64,000 nt of DNA, taken from Mycteria americana (lineage: Eukaryota; Chordata; Aves; Ciconiiformes; Ciconiidae). The position numbers were made by a program, and so were the translations under genes. The notes beneath the pieces are model-generated. The model was not told the origin of the DNA. It saw nothing but the letters and a program-made list of their open reading frames with translations, and searched no databases. Where the stretch lies: NCBI RefSeq assembly GCF_035582795.1, contig NC_134373.1, positions 36,302,501 to 36,366,500 on the forward strand. The letters run 5' to 3'. Below are positions 35,301 to 49,100 of this stretch, one piece after another (position 1 is the stretch's first letter; each line of letters starts with the position of its first letter).

Positions 35301-38300
35301 GGCAAAACACACTTTTGCGAATAGGGGTTGTACTTGTTTTTCTTTCCCTCCTTGTTCCTGGCAACTGTGTACAGGAGCTTCCCATAAATTGAGTCCATTT
35401 CTCTTCCTCTTTTCCTAAGGTGTGACTATGTTGTGAATAATTGATGCTTCTGCAAAGAAAAATAGCTTGCTTTATCATGTTGCACAGTTTCAACTTCCAG
35501 CAGCCCATTAACTCAAAATAAACTACTAAGCATTCTAACTGTCTGCTCAGTGTCTGCACAGTGACATTTACCAGGAGAGAGCCAGACAAGAAATAGTCAG
35601 TGACTGAAGATTTTTACAGACCAGAATAGTGACACTGTAATCTTGCTCTTTCCCTCCCTATAACCATCACCCTCTTTTCCAATCTCTATGTCCTTTTCTA
35701 GACACAGCTAAAATGACCGTTAGAGTGCCCTTTGACATGTGTTCAAATTCAAAATACGGGTATTAGAATTCACTTGAAATTTAAAGAAAAAGAAAAGGAA
35801 AAGCAATTCAAGCATTCTCTGGTTCCAGGACATATAGCAGAAAAGACATTACCGTTACTAAGCTCATTTCTGAAGTCAACAGATGGTCTTGCTACATTTA
35901 GAGTGCTTGGAAGTTGTTTGCTCTGTTCTTTGTTCGTTAAAGGAAAAACCTTGGAAGTAGTTTCAAAAGACTGTATCCAGAAGGCTTTATACCAATCCTA
36001 CATAAACCAGCATTTCTGATACAGCTGAAAACAACTTTTACAGTTGTGAGTAGGTATAAATGTCACAAGACTTTTGTAACTACACATGAGCCAAATTAGA
36101 AACAACAAAAGAAAGTCTGATGTTATCACCCCAGTATATTTCATGCAGCCAGTCAGTGACAGCAGCCCACAGATGCTGAGGCCAGAGATGCTTTGGTAAA
36201 CAGAACAATTTGCAGCATTGTATGAGCCATCAGCATAGCAAAATAAACTTCTTGGAGGCATGTGGTTATGCCTCTTCCTGAAAAAAAAAAAGTGAAAAGC
36301 ACAAAATAACTTCTTATCTGCAAGAGTTGATTAACAACTGCCAGCTATGTATCATACAAGTGGAAGCAAGAGCTCTTTAAATGGGAACTTACAGAGGTAC
36401 TATGGCACTTGAGTAATTAATATCATGCCCTTGTATCAACTATCTTTGTGTCTTGTTTTAGGGAAAAAAACCCACACCGTTTTTTTGTCATGGTCTTATA
36501 CTGCCATCAAACACCTGACACACAAATGACCAATATTTAATATTGCTCCCTACCCTGGTCACATCCAGCTGTATCTAGTAATCAATGATTCATTCACAGT
36601 AACTCCTTGCAATTATCATGGCAAAGATTGGGAAAAGATAGGCATACATGGTACTAAAACTGAATAACCACAAAGTATTTCACCCATGCATTCTCATTTG
36701 CTGCCTCCATTTATGGATAATAGCACTATTTGCAGACAACAGCAGCAAAACTTTTCTCCAGGGATTTATTTATATAATTGTATTTCTTGGATTATGGCTT
36801 GTTTTTCTAGTGTAAATAAGTGCCCCAGAGAAACACTTAAGTGCAGCAATCAAGAGAGGAGTTCATTTTCCTGCCCAATAATCCCTGCATCCTAAGCCAT
36901 TCAATAGAAGGAGTGCATTAATGCCACACTGTACTGTGAACTGCATTCACCCTTCCCCAGCCTCCACTACTACTAACGGAGGACAGAGGGATTGCAGTCT
37001 CGCTTACTCAGATGTAAGTAATTAATTCACCTGAACCATGCCCATAGACTGGTGAAAGGGAGGATATAGCTTCTGTGGTTTAGTAGTGTTTATATTTTCA
37101 AATTATGACCCAAACTATTGTTAATGTCCACTAATAGAAAGAGATGGTGAGTGAAATACTAGGTTATTGACATGCCTTTCCTGTGAAAAACTTGAGGCAA
37201 AGCTGAGATAGTGGTCTACTTTGTAATTTTTCCTGTATTAATTAGTATAGATAGAATGTACGCTCGTTGATGCCCTATGTTTCTTATGTAGATTATCTAT
37301 CGTCCATTGTCATGTGTCCTAAATTACAAGTCCTACTGCCTGGGCTGAATAATAAGGTACTTGTAACAGCAGCTGAAAGGAATAAAAACAAGCAACCAAA
37401 ACCAGAGCTTTTACCTCCTTTCATTCTTATTCTTCCCTGTCCTTTTAACATTCAGCAGGCCACAAAACGAATGACAAGGATTAAATTATTTGGCTGCCAG
37501 ATTATCTCAGTGGCTGTTCTTAGCAGAATATCCATGCAAATCATTGAGAGAGCATGATATGAGCAGGTGAATCAGACTCTGCAGGGTCACTGCACATCTG
37601 ACTCTCACTGTATTAGCTCCTCCCTGGTATTAGAAAGACTCAGAAAAATAAGACAACCCATCTAAATGAATGCTAAATATTGAACTAAATCAAAGCCAAT
37701 AAATGTGGGCTTTGATTGTCTAACAAATCTGACCTAAAAGGAACAGGCATTCTGCAGATGACCTACCTGAAAACTCCCATCATGCTTGCACCTGCCCATC
37801 CTTTGAGGTACATTTTGTTTACTTCCTGTAAAATAAAGACATGTCTTACTAACAGGACATATGAAATGCTGAAGTCTAGAAACTAAAATTCCTAAGCTAC
37901 CATCTTGTCTTCAGAAACCTTAAACTATGATTTAAAAATGCTCATTGTTATGGTGCAGTCCCATTGTTTCTTTGCTGTATACATTTTCTCATTAGATTGA
38001 AAGGTGGTTGGGAAAGAGGACACCCCCCATTGTATTTTACCTGTGCAGTGCCTTGCACAATGAAATATTTATCTCCAAATGGAGATTCCAGGCTTTATTA
38101 CTACATGAATAATATATGTAACTTGAGTTATAACCTCCCAAAGACCTATTTACAAGTCAATTTTTCTGTCTGTGCTTCCTGACTACAGCCACTGATAATA
38201 TTTTCTTACTTTACCATAAAGCTTGTATTTTAAATAACTTAATCGGTCTATGTATCCGCTAACTGTTCTTTCTCCCCTTATCTAAAGTACACCACTTATT

Positions 38301-40878
38301 TAAATTAAACTACTTATTTAAAAAAAAAAAGTCTCCCTTGACTCAAGAAAAGTTGCCTTTAGCAACTTAACCTAATGAGCAAGTTACCCCAGTAGATGAG
38401 ACATCCAAAAGTTCAACTTAAAGAGCAAAAGAATTTGCTCTGATCATAGGGGATTGCTTGGTGGGCAAAACCAGCAGATGAAAAAATTGTAGATTCTCAT
38501 GAGAAGCACCTACAAAGACAATGCCTTTTATATTCCTCAGATACACGATCCACTTTTTACAAACCACTTTAGGACAGTGGACTGTGCTTCTGCCAGGAAC
38601 ATCTTAACAGAAGAGAAAAAAGGTTCTATTATTTTTTTTTAGAGAGAGGAGAAAGAACTGAGACAACACAATTTGATTGCCTAGTCACTCATAAGTTTTC
38701 CCTGATTCCTCTACATGACTGAAGAGAAGAAAATTTCTAAGGATATTCAAAGCGCTACTTGACTAAGACCTTAGCCCAGACATACTGTCAATTCTGGAAC
38801 ACTCTCTCCTATGCTAAAGATGCCTAGCATCAGCCGCCCTCTAAAAGGCATTCAGTAAAAATAACTGAACTTAGTGAACAGATGTAATAAAGTAAATCAA
38901 GAGCATTTGCGTTTAGTCACCTTGGATTTTTAGGTATTTTTAAGTAAATCCCTCTCTGCATATTTAAGTGGATGTTGCTTTGGGAACATTACTAAGCAGT
39001 GGTGCTACAGGGAAGAGTCTACTACATAAAAAGAAAAAAAAAGTCCCTCAGCCACTGTGCACTTATCTTGGGCTTTCTAAGATGGACTGCACCTTCCAAG
39101 GAAAAGCCTGACTAAAACTAAATGGAAAAGCTGCAGTTGCCTTCTTGGTTATATGGGCTTCACATCTCCTGTTGTGTCTCTCAGACTCTTTTAGAGTTGA
39201 AATGTCCAATAGGCAGAAAAATGGAAAAACTGAAAAAGAAATGACATTTTACTTAAGCCTGTTGATTAGACTAAAAGCTTCCAAATGCTAAGTACTAAAG
39301 ATAAGGCACACTTCCCAGCAGTGGAAAATTGAATATGGAGTTATAACAATTACAATTGCCATTTCTGAGCCTTCTAAGTGATGAGTGGTTTCATTACAGA
39401 TAAAGTTGACAGCATGACAGCTCTCTGTGAGACAGTATAAATACCTGCCATACAGCTAATACAGTGTGTTTACCTGCTTCTGGCAGCCAGAAGAAACTAT
39501 CAATACCTATGACAAGATACTAGAATGGACTTCCTAAATTAACAAATTCAGCCCCCGCTATCAGCCAGCTATGTCACACAATCCCCTTCACAAGCTGATT
39601 AAAGAACATCCCCAAAACTAGGTGGGGAGAGGGGGATTTTTCCTCCCATTACTTTTCCTGGAAGGACATTGCAGAACCTCAAACATCTGGCATTTAGAAA
39701 CTTCTGATTTCCTGCCTAAATGTAATTATAGCCTGATTTGTTCTTATGCCAACTTTTCCTTTTGGGTAAATGGTCATTTTCCCTCTCTGGTGTTTTTCAA
39801 CCAGTACACCTGTATGCAGCAACTGCATTTCCTCTAAGCCTTTACTTTGTTAAGCTAAACAAACCAAGTTATCTTATTCCTTCTTTCTTAGGATAAAAAG
39901 ACTTCATCCTAGACTGTTTGCCTTTGTAGGTTTTTTCTGGCTTATATTCCAGTATTAATTAATCCTTCTCAAACAGAAGCACCTGTACATAGTGAGAACA
40001 GTATATAGTATTAGACCTAGATCTTACAGGATGGATCCATGCCTCCTCATCTCTACCCACCCAACTAATCAAAGATTTTTTTTTTATGGCTGCATCATAC
40101 AGTCAGGTCTGTCATATTGTTACTAATATTTGAGTCTTCTCTGCTACTGGCATTTTGAACAGGTAATCTCCCAGCTGACAGCAAACATTCTTGGTTTTAT
40201 CTACCTAAATTAGGACTTTGCATTTTATATCACTAAATTGAAATCCGTTTCTACAAGCGAGGTGGTTTAGCTCTTCTCATACATTTGCAAGTCCCTTTGG
40301 GGAATTCAATCTTTTCCATTTTTGGGGCATCATTTTATCCCTTAGTTCTTAGTAAAAATACAAAATAAAACTGGTTACTATCTCAACTGAGGAGCTTCAT
40401 TATTATACCTTCTCCTGTATTATATTTCTCCTTTCAGCATAACCTCCTTTTAATAGCAGTTATGGTGCTTTAGGCCATTCCTCAAGTCTGTTTATAATTC
40501 TTACACTAATACCAATTTTAAAATTATCTAACAGGTAGGTTTATGTAAATATAACATGCTCTATCTCAAGCCTCTTCCTGGTCTGCAACTATGGTGTTCA
40601 CATACTTTTCTCACTATAAGATACTATTGCTTTTCACAGGAGACACTGCCAGAACCCAAACCACAAAAATGGTGGTTTCCTGCACATTAAGAAGATTTCT
40701 TAAGAAGTTCTTCCAGTAAATAATACAGTAATAGAGACAAGAGCTTCTAATGTTTTGTCATGGTAGACTATCCATACAGATATTTCCACACAGTAGACAG
40801 AGTCTAAAATTTTGTAATAATGAGGGCCCTTCTTTTCTTCCCCAGTCCTTTTCTTCCCCATTCCTGACCTTTCCTTCT
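26346..40878. other. Gene-poor AT-rich interval, nothing classified
   Basis: About 14.5 kb without a recognised gene, RNA or classified repeat. A T16 run lies at 28,519-28,534. The longest frame, 35,113-35,589 (-, 158 codons), has no recognisable domain, signal peptide or splice context. A modestly GC-richer stretch at about 33,000-33,660 carries overlapping short frames without motifs. Confidence 0.5.
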
Positions 40879-41425
40879 TGTGGTGGGTTGACCCCAGCCA
40901 GCAGCTGCACCACACAGCCGCTCACTCACTCACCCCAGCAGCAGGACAGGGGAGAGATTAGGAAGAGTAGAAGTGAGAAAACTTGCAGGTCCAGATAAAG
41001 TCAGTTTAATAAGTGAAAGAAAGTGGAAGAAAAACCCAAAACAAGTGATGCAAAGGCCATCACTTACCACTTCCCTCAAATACACCGATGCCCAGCCAGC
41101 CTCTGAGCCATGGCCACCTCCTCAAAACCGCCCCTTCCCATAGTTTTTATTGCTGAGCATGACGTTATCTGGCATGGAATATCCCTTTGGTCATTTTGGG
41201 TCAGCTGTCCAGGTTGTGTCCCCTCCCAACTTCTTGCCCACCCCCAGCCTACTTGCTGAGGGAGCAGAGTGGGAAAAAGAGAAAGCCTTGCCACTGTGCA
41301 AGGAATACCCAGCCATAGCTGAACACTGGTGTGTTATCAACACTGCTTTAGTCACAGATCCACAACACAGCACCATATGGTCTGCTATGAAGAAAATTAA
41401 CTCTGTCCCAGCCACACCTAGTACA
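40879..41425 (+). mobile_element. Solo LTR of an avian endogenous retrovirus (ERVL-like)
   Basis: The segment starts TGTGGTGGGTTGACC and ends CCTAGTACA, so it has TG...CA termini over about 547 bases. Internal blocks are those of a widespread bird LTR family: CAGCCGCTCACTCACTCACC near the start, GTCAGTTTAATAAG, the ATGACGTTATCTGGCATGGA block at about 41,159, CCCCTCCCAACTTCTTGCCC at about 41,219, and GGTGTGTTATCAACACTGC near 41,329. No gag, pol or env sequence lies on either side, so it is a solo LTR left by recombination between the two LTRs of a provirus. Flanking five-base sequences (CTTCT and CCTCC) match only partly, so the target duplication is decayed or my boundaries are off by a few bases. 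The exact family is not assigned. Confidence 0.8.
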
Positions 41426-42090
41426 CCTCCAAAGCCATAGACAAAGCTTTCAAACTGCAGACAAAGAAGAGGAGCCACATGCACTTTCAGTTGACTAAAA
41501 GAATCTTGCTTTTCAGAGAAATTGTCATACTAATTTACATGTTGATTACTTTTTCAAGATCAGCACATCAGTGCTGCCAGCATGTGAAGAAAAAACATGA
41601 AAGTTGTCAGCGTTTAATTAATTGAAGGATTTTTATAAATCAAAAGTGCATTTTGGAAAATTCACAATGGTCAGGATTAGCCTCAGAAACATAGAAAGTG
41701 AAAGAAATTGGGGCTGTCATGCAAAATTTAATCTTCTGTATTTGAATGAGACATTGCTTGGTTTAAAAAGACAAGACAGACAATGACTAATAGGGACAGG
41801 GTACTCCATAGATGCAGGGCCTAATTGAACCATTAACATCCATGGAGTAGTGCCACACTGATCCAGCAGTACTTCCTAGATTGATCATGGCTTGGGGGAA
41901 TCTTTCACAAGACAAAGAATACCTTTTTTTTTTTATGGCCAACAAGGCTACTCAGTTAGAAGGCGCTAATGACAATAATATGATTTTAGAGCACTCCTGA
42001 GAGCTCAGGATGTTGTTTCATATCTTAGTTTATGCCAAAGGGCTGGGGAGTAGGGGAACAAAGTAGGGATACCAAATAAACAGCAGTTAA
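41426..42090. other. Intergenic spacer, nothing recognised
   Basis: AT-rich DNA between the solo LTR and the CR1 stub, with no frame or repeat of note. Confidence 0.5.
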
Positions 42091-42195
42091 GAATCATAGA
42101 ATCATTAAGGTTGTAAAAGACCTCTAAGATCATTTGGTCCAACCATCAACCCAACACCTCCATGCCTACTAAACCATGTCCTGAAGTGTTTGATC
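42091..42195 (-). mobile_element. CR1 LINE, short 3' stub
   Basis: About 105 bases of CR1 3' end on the - strand: GAATCATAGAATCATTAAGG is the octamer tail region, followed by AAAAGACCTCTAAGATCAT, GGTCCAACCATCAACCCAAC and CACTAAACCATGTCCTGAAG-like words (here CTACTAAACCATGTCC). The tail unit is the CATAGAAT type, unlike the CACAGAAT of the long copy, so this is a different CR1 subfamily. No ORF2 coding sequence remains beyond the last codons. Confidence 0.85.
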
Positions 42196-44026
42196 CAAAC
42201 TGTAAGACTGAACATATAACTTGCATCAGTGCTATCTTTTAAGTATAACTGATTCATTAGCAGAACCCCAGAACTAGATTAATTTTTAAAATAAAATTAC
42301 CATAGTAAGTAATATTCCAGCACATACATCTTTATACACAGAGCCTAGAAGATATAGAGGCAGAAGGCTTGCTGCTGTCATCTCTGACCAAGGTATGTAT
42401 TCATATAGTACAGTTTGAGAGAATGATGCTATCTTCCTGCAACTTAATTTTTCCCCATTTTTATACCCTTCTTTTATACTCTTTCCATTTTTTTTTTTTT
42501 ACTCTTTCTTGAATTAGTTGTTTCTATAAATGGCTCAGTTCAGGCATTTAACTTTCTCCACTGGAATTGTTGTTTTATTTTTAAAGGGAAAGCATCCAGG
42601 CCATTGATGTACAGCAGTTCTTGGAGGAGTATTCACACTCTGCTCTACAAACCCTGTTGGAAGAACACTCACCTTCTTCCCCATCTTCCTCTGCAGGTGT
42701 ATTCTTCAGCATGTCCTTCAGCATGTTCCCACCCAGAAGCACTCCCTTGTCCCTATCCCCTTGGCACAGTGACTTGTCTGCCTCAGGGAGCCAATGAACT
42801 AATTTATGCAAGGGAATTCCCTGCCGCAAAATGGAGACTGCTATTTCAACTAAGTATCTGTCCTATTACAGAATGTGTTACAAAAGCGTCCAAGAGAAAA
42901 GGATGAAACAGGAGTGCTGGTGCACAAAGGCAAATTATTTGCTGAGGCATTTGTTTCTTGTTCTCACGTAGTCTAATTTCATACATTTCGTCTCACGATT
43001 GTTCCAAAGGCATAAATATATATAAATGAACAGGGATTTGCATGTGTGTAAGTGTATAAATGATTTTTACTAATGGGCACTTCTAACTGGGATAAGCTCT
43101 CACTATAGAATCTGACTGCACCAAATTCAGGCATGTTCTTAGAGACACTTTTAGTATAAGTAGTTAAAAAAAATAGAAACCATTCACAGAATTCAGATTT
43201 GTAAACACGAATTGTGAAAATTTCATTGACAATTTGGACCATCTCTCATTTTAACTGAGCTTTAAACTGGTTTGTACTTCTTGATTTTTCCTCTGGTTTT
43301 ATATTTATAAAAATACTTCATAGCACATCTATAACATTTTATGGTACATACTCAAACAGCATATTCACTCATTCTTTAATAACTGATACTTTAAGGTTTA
43401 CAGAGGCCTGAGCTGCACATACATCCATAATACAAGAAAGCACTAAAACAATGTATTTGTTGAGACAATGAGGCAGGAAAAACAAACAAAAAAGACACCA
43501 CTGCTTTAGCTGATTTTACTTTGAAAACTGTCCATTAGATGTCTTTTGGCAAATTACTTACACAGTTACTTAAGCCAATGGACAGCTCAGGGAATTGTTT
43601 CTGTGGCTTCTAATAGAATTCTAAGTTTCTTTATTTGACTTCTTTTATTGCCATTGGTTGCATCAGGCATCTGGGAACAAGTTAAAGAAAGCCCAACAAC
43701 AAAAAAGAAGCTTTTTGACACTGAGGTCAGTGAATAAAAAGCTACACTGAGAGATCAAACCTACCACAATGAAGAAGGCGTATCCGGCAAAGAAAGGAGG
43801 ACCCATTCTTTTTTTCCCAGGGCAATACCATTTTCCTATGTGAATATATACAAAGAGTTCAAATTATTCATGCAAACATTTCCATTAGGGTCAATGGGAG
43901 TGCAGTGAGCAGGATGTGTAATAGCATTTCCCTGAAATCAGCAGGGACCAGGAACGCTGTTGTGCTAGATATAGTATATACACACTGAAAGGTCTTTTGG
44001 GCTTTTACTGTCTAAACTATAAAAAA
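42196..44026. other. Intergenic AT-rich DNA, nothing recognised
   Basis: Short frames only (up to about 100 codons), no domains, no classified repeat. Confidence 0.5.
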
Positions 44027-44260
44027 CTAAGGGGAAGAGAGAAACAGAGGCACAGTGCAATTAACACCTTGATGTACCTTCAAGTAGGTAAATGTTAGTT
44101 TCTTGTTGCACAAATGTTGAATTTTTTGCTGGACCAGGGCCAAACTGACTTGACAAAGGTCACATACGTAATTGCTGTGGAAGAGTTAAGCATTGAATTC
44201 CATTATTCTAAAATCCAAGGTACATCAGTATTCAGCCCCAGACAATTAATCGTGTTATGC
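44027..44260 (-). mobile_element. MIR-like ancient SINE relic, interrupted
   Basis: On the + strand the reversed MIR order is seen in two pieces. At about 44,027-44,070, AACTAAGGGGAAGAGAGAAA is followed by CAGAGGCACAGTGCAATTAA. At about 44,147-44,260, CTGACTTGACAAAGGTCACA is followed by GAATTCCATTATTCTAAAA and CAGCCCCAGAC-type words. About 75 bases of unrelated or diverged sequence separate the pieces. This is the clearest of the MIR-like copies in the window. Confidence 0.65.
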
Positions 44261-45945
44261 CAAATCCAGGCAATAACATGCTATGCACATTTACTTCTGT
44301 AACAGCAGTTTTATTGTATCTTTGTAAAGTGATAAAAAAGATTAAGAATAATAAAAAAGATCTAACAATACATGAAAAGATTTTTTTCTTAATTTAAATG
44401 ATGGGAAAAAACCCAGAAAGAATAAAAGCAATCAGGTCAGATTCCTCGATGGCACCTGCTATATATTATTCATGTCCCTAAAGCATTTATAATGTGTAAA
44501 ACCATTCATTTTAAAATAAATATTGTAAAACTGCCTCATTTCCTATAATTTTAAATGTACTTGCCTGTAAAGAATATGATAATATTCTCTATGACAGAAC
44601 AGAGCTATCTTCTTTTTTTCTTAATCAAGCCAAATATCTGCTAGACAAGTTAAAATCAAATCCTCCTCTTAAGCAGTATTTTCAGTACATAATCTTTCCA
44701 GAACAGGCAGTTGCATGTTGCATTTATGAAGTCTCTGAAGTCATGGTTGGACAACATGACAGGCATAGCATGAACTGTTTGACTGAAGCAACTACAATGC
44801 AAAAGGAAATAACAGACTGTCACATCAAACAGGAGGTATCTGATGGAAACCTCTTGTGACAAATTAGAAACTCTTTGGTCTCTGAAAAGTGGGTAGCAAA
44901 GCAATGCCCTAAATAAGATTCACTGTTCATCAGTCCTTGTATTTGCAATGTTTTTCAGTCATTTATTTTTGTTGTTTCTTCATTCCTCCTCAAATCATGT
45001 AGTTAGCAGGAGCTGCCAGTCCTTAAGGAATGTGGTATCTGATGCTGGATTTATTTTTTTCCATTTATAACAAAAATGAATCACTTCAAAAGTAAAAAAG
45101 CTACAACAGGGATGCCTTTTGTTTTGTTTAATTTGCTCAGGTTTAAATGCTGGAGCTGGATTTAACTTAGATCTGTAAGTAAGAAATAATACACCCAAAT
45201 AAAAACATGGAGTCTTTTCCTTTCTGTCTGAGGAGGTAGGCTATTATACAAAATGTATGTTTTCATCCAGATAGTACAATACAGCTGATGCAAATCCTAT
45301 AGAGCCCTTGTAAAACTCTGTTCTAAGAGCTGACAGGACCTTCAGCACTCAGCATCTCACAGAGCTGAGCTCTTCAAATAGACAAGTCATCTACGCATAC
45401 ATTTATGAAATTATGTTCCAGTCACAAAGACCTTTAAGAGTTCTTAAATAGAGAAAAACAGCCACGTCCGCCAGACACCACCTACATGACCAACTTCCAT
45501 ACGTATCTATATGCATTTGCCTCAGGAAATGCATTATTAAGGACCTGCCAATCAATCTTTCTGGATTCTAAATATTTTTCTATGAAGTACTGAGAACTTT
45601 TTACCAATTGCATAACTGCAGCTAATCTGTGGATTGCTCCAACCCCAAACAGTTTCCCAGTTTAAGTTCTGTCTCCCTAAAAGAGCTGCCTTATCTTTAT
45701 TTCATATAGCAGTGCTTTCTCATATAGCTAAGTAAATAAAAATAAATAACTGAACTCTAGTGGTTATGGTAAATTCTTCTACGCAGATTGCTGCCGTGTA
45801 TTGCTTCATTTCCACAATGGTGGTTCACTGCATACTGACAACTGAAAACTGTTCCTTTAGAAATCTCTTTCCACATGCCTTAGTCTTCACTCACCAGTAG
45901 CTTAATTTTTTATCTTTTCATTATAGAGACACTGACAGGTCACAT
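44261..45945. other. Intergenic AT-rich DNA, nothing recognised
   Basis: No gene, RNA or classified repeat recognised. Confidence 0.5.
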
Positions 45946-46170
45946 GTATAAGAACATAAAGAATTGTCATGGCAGATAAGACTACTGGTCCATCAAGCCC
46001 AGTAGTCTGTCTTTACTATATCTCAGAGGAAGGTGCAAATCCTCATAATGCGAAAAGAGATTATGCAATGGTACCCATAAGAGCAACATTTCTTTTCCAC
46101 TTTGACAATCAGCTTATACCCAAAAGCAAAGGTTGCTATTATCCTTTAAATAGTTTCCTATACTGCACAT
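45946..46170 (+). mobile_element. Ancient amniote interspersed repeat, family not named
   Basis: The segment starts AAGAACATAAAGAATTGTCA and continues with AGACTACTGGTCCATCAAGC and CCAGTAGTCTGTC, then CTCAGAGGAAGGTGCAAAT, CCTCATAATG and AATCAGCTTATACCC. This word order matches a repeat I know as abundant in turtle, crocodilian and bird genomes (CATACTGGGTCAGACCA / GGTCCATCTAGCCCAGTATC type). A 67-codon frame over it is incidental. I am not sure of its formal family. Confidence 0.6.
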
Positions 46171-49100
46171 GACAGACTCCCTTCCCTATGACTGATATTC
46201 AACAGGACACTGTCGTAGCTAATAGGCTCAAAATCTAATTTGGCCAAAGAAGAACAAGACTAAAAAGCAAGGTTAGCAGTAAAACTGTTTTTCAAAATGA
46301 AGACTGAAACATTGAGAAAAAGCTGGATCCTGTGGCATTAACTTCGTTAAAGTTTTATGTGCAAGCTGACTGATGATTGCAGATTCACACATGACTAATG
46401 AGGAAGACAAAACAAATTTTAAGATCATATGTTAAGAGCCATTTGGAGCAGTCATGGAGTCCATGACCTGGATTTACCTGCTCTCCTATAGTAAACTCTG
46501 AATACTAGCCTGTGATGGCAACAATCACTCATATAAAGATATGGCTTTAATTCATGTTTCCTGGTGGTATTTTGCATGTCAGCTCCCCCAAAAATGACTG
46601 TCCAAAAGAGTCGCAGTGATGTTTTACTGAAATTAATCAAAGCTTATAATCCCATTATCCTGTGATTCTAGCATTTCTGGACCTACTGCTCAACAATCTG
46701 CTGAGCTTGGAATAACTCAATTTACGTAATTTCCAGTCTACTTTGTAATTATTTTCCATAATTTATAGCAGATTATGCAGAATGTCCCACAGAGATCAGC
46801 AAACCATCTAAACTCTCTCTAGCTCTGACAAAAATCATTGAGATGTCAGATGACTGTGAGTTCAGATTTCCTTTCTATTAATGGGTAGTCATATTTCCAT
46901 TCTTTGGAACCCTTATTTTTATCCAAAACCTGACATCTTCTCCCTTGAAAGGAGTCAGCTATTAATCCCTGCTGGCGTTTGAACTTAATCAGTGGGAAGA
47001 AAGAGCAGAAGAAGTAGAAAAATGAGAAAGAATATCCAGCCAACATTTAGGAAAAAGTAAGTTGTATAGAAATTTGTAATAGAAAGAAAAAACAAGTATG
47101 TTTTCAGGGACAAATTAGCAACCTATTGAAGGTTATTAGCTTTGTATTTTATACTAAAACATGTTATTTCCCAAAACATTTGAAAGATCAAAAAATATGG
47201 GAGAGGAATTTTTCTGAGTTCTGTAAATGGAAACAACTGGAAGTAATTACCTGAAACTGAAAACAAAGGAACTAATGAGATAAGAGCAGAGCGAGCTGTT
47301 AGTTTCTAGAATATCAGTTAAATATGTAACGTCAAGCTCAATAAAGTGGAAGGAATTGGAAAGTTCTTAAAAATAGATAAAACAACATTAGCAAATACAC
47401 TGTGTGGGAGAAGGAGATTCTATATTTGTAGCGGGATAGACATGCCCTGACTGGTCTTTTCTATTTATAGCTGTTGTAAGTCTGTGCATGTAAGTAACAG
47501 CACAGGAGAATGAAAAAGTTCCTAACTTTTTTGAGTAAGTACATATCAATGAGTACATTTATGATTAATTTCCATGAAAGCAAATGTAAAATAAACATTT
47601 TAAATACGATGTGCATTGGGTTATCTGCAGTACATAGGTATTTCTAAAACAAATATGCCATCTAAAAGGGAAATGCCCACAGGCTTCCAAGTTTACAGGA
47701 GTCAATATTGTTTCTCCAGAGTTTGCTGTTAAATTAGTGTCTATTTTAGCAGCTGTTTTCATACAGGATGTTTTCACCAGAGAGGGTTGTTTATGGGATT
47801 TTCAGTGATATGAAGATCTAGGAATGTTGATATAAAATAGACATCTAAAAGTTGTGTGTATGTTTTCAGAAGGGACTTTACTATTTTTAAGCCCCTTTCC
47901 AATAAAAGACCAATCTAGAGCTCTCCAGAAAATTGTCAAAGACCCACCAATGCATCACAGAGCACCTATGGGCTAGAACTGTGGTTGCTTTACAAGTTCT
48001 TTCTGAAGGAAGAGCAGTTGGAACCTTTCTTTATGTCTGCTGCAATCATCTGCGGTTACACCTATCTGAGCTGATAAGATGGGTCTGGTAGTTACTACAC
48101 TATTGGTACTGTCCTTGCTTTTCAACTCCAGGTTCAGCAGGCAAGGGCAAGATTAGATTTACTAAAGTAAACATTTCATCTACCTGATCTGACAGACTGA
48201 TGTAGCTTGACCTGCAGTATTTTTAGGCAATGACTAACAGTATATTAGCCAGCATATGAAAAATACCTTCTTTCCTGCTAGCATCCCTTACAGTGATCTA
48301 CCTCCCTGTAATACACATAAAAAGATGAGATTTCTTTAAACATTGTCTCTCCTGATTGAATATTTGCCTTTGTCACTTGTCAATAACCCTAGCTCCTAAT
48401 GACTTTACAAGTCTTCAAACCACTAACTTGTGTATTATTTAGCCAGATTTACTTACACTGCAGGCATGTCCTAAATCACCTGCTACTCTCCTAAACTACA
48501 TAGGTAACCTAAAAATATATAATGTGATTACACACAGTAAATGAATGGTAATCCACTGCCACCCCTAGACAGACTCATTTTCCAGCTTGCTAAAATCTAA
48601 ACGATTACGGCTAGGGCCTCCACCATGTGCAAATGTGAGGCTGGTAAGGGTCAATGGGTTATAACCTGAAACTCTCAGTCACACCTCTCCAGCCTGGGCT
48701 GATGGAGTCTATATTAAAAGCTTTTGTACAATGATCCTTCTCTAGCAACAAATAACAAAAGATACTTAGAAATTTGATGCTGAAATAGTATCTCAGCTAT
48801 AAATCTGGTCAACATTCAGTTCCACATGTTTGGATGAAGCCACCCAATCTTTCCTTTTATCTCATGCTTGTTAGGCATATATGTCTAAGGAAATACAATT
48901 GCCTACGAGAAATATATTATAGAATGTCTAAGGAAACCAGGGAGGAAGGTCATTTGAAGCCAGGGACCTAATTAGGAATACATTAAAATTCCAGTCTCTC
49001 AGTTGTGCTAGAAAACTCAAGAGCTTGACTGCATCTGCTTAACATTGGGATGTATCTCCAGGGATAACCAAGTATGTCTAAATGCTTTCTATCCACAGGG

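Noticed and set aside
35113..35589. 158-codon frame on the - strand
   Set aside because: Cys/Thr/Ser-rich, no domain, signal peptide or splice context; its length is possible by chance in 64 kb.
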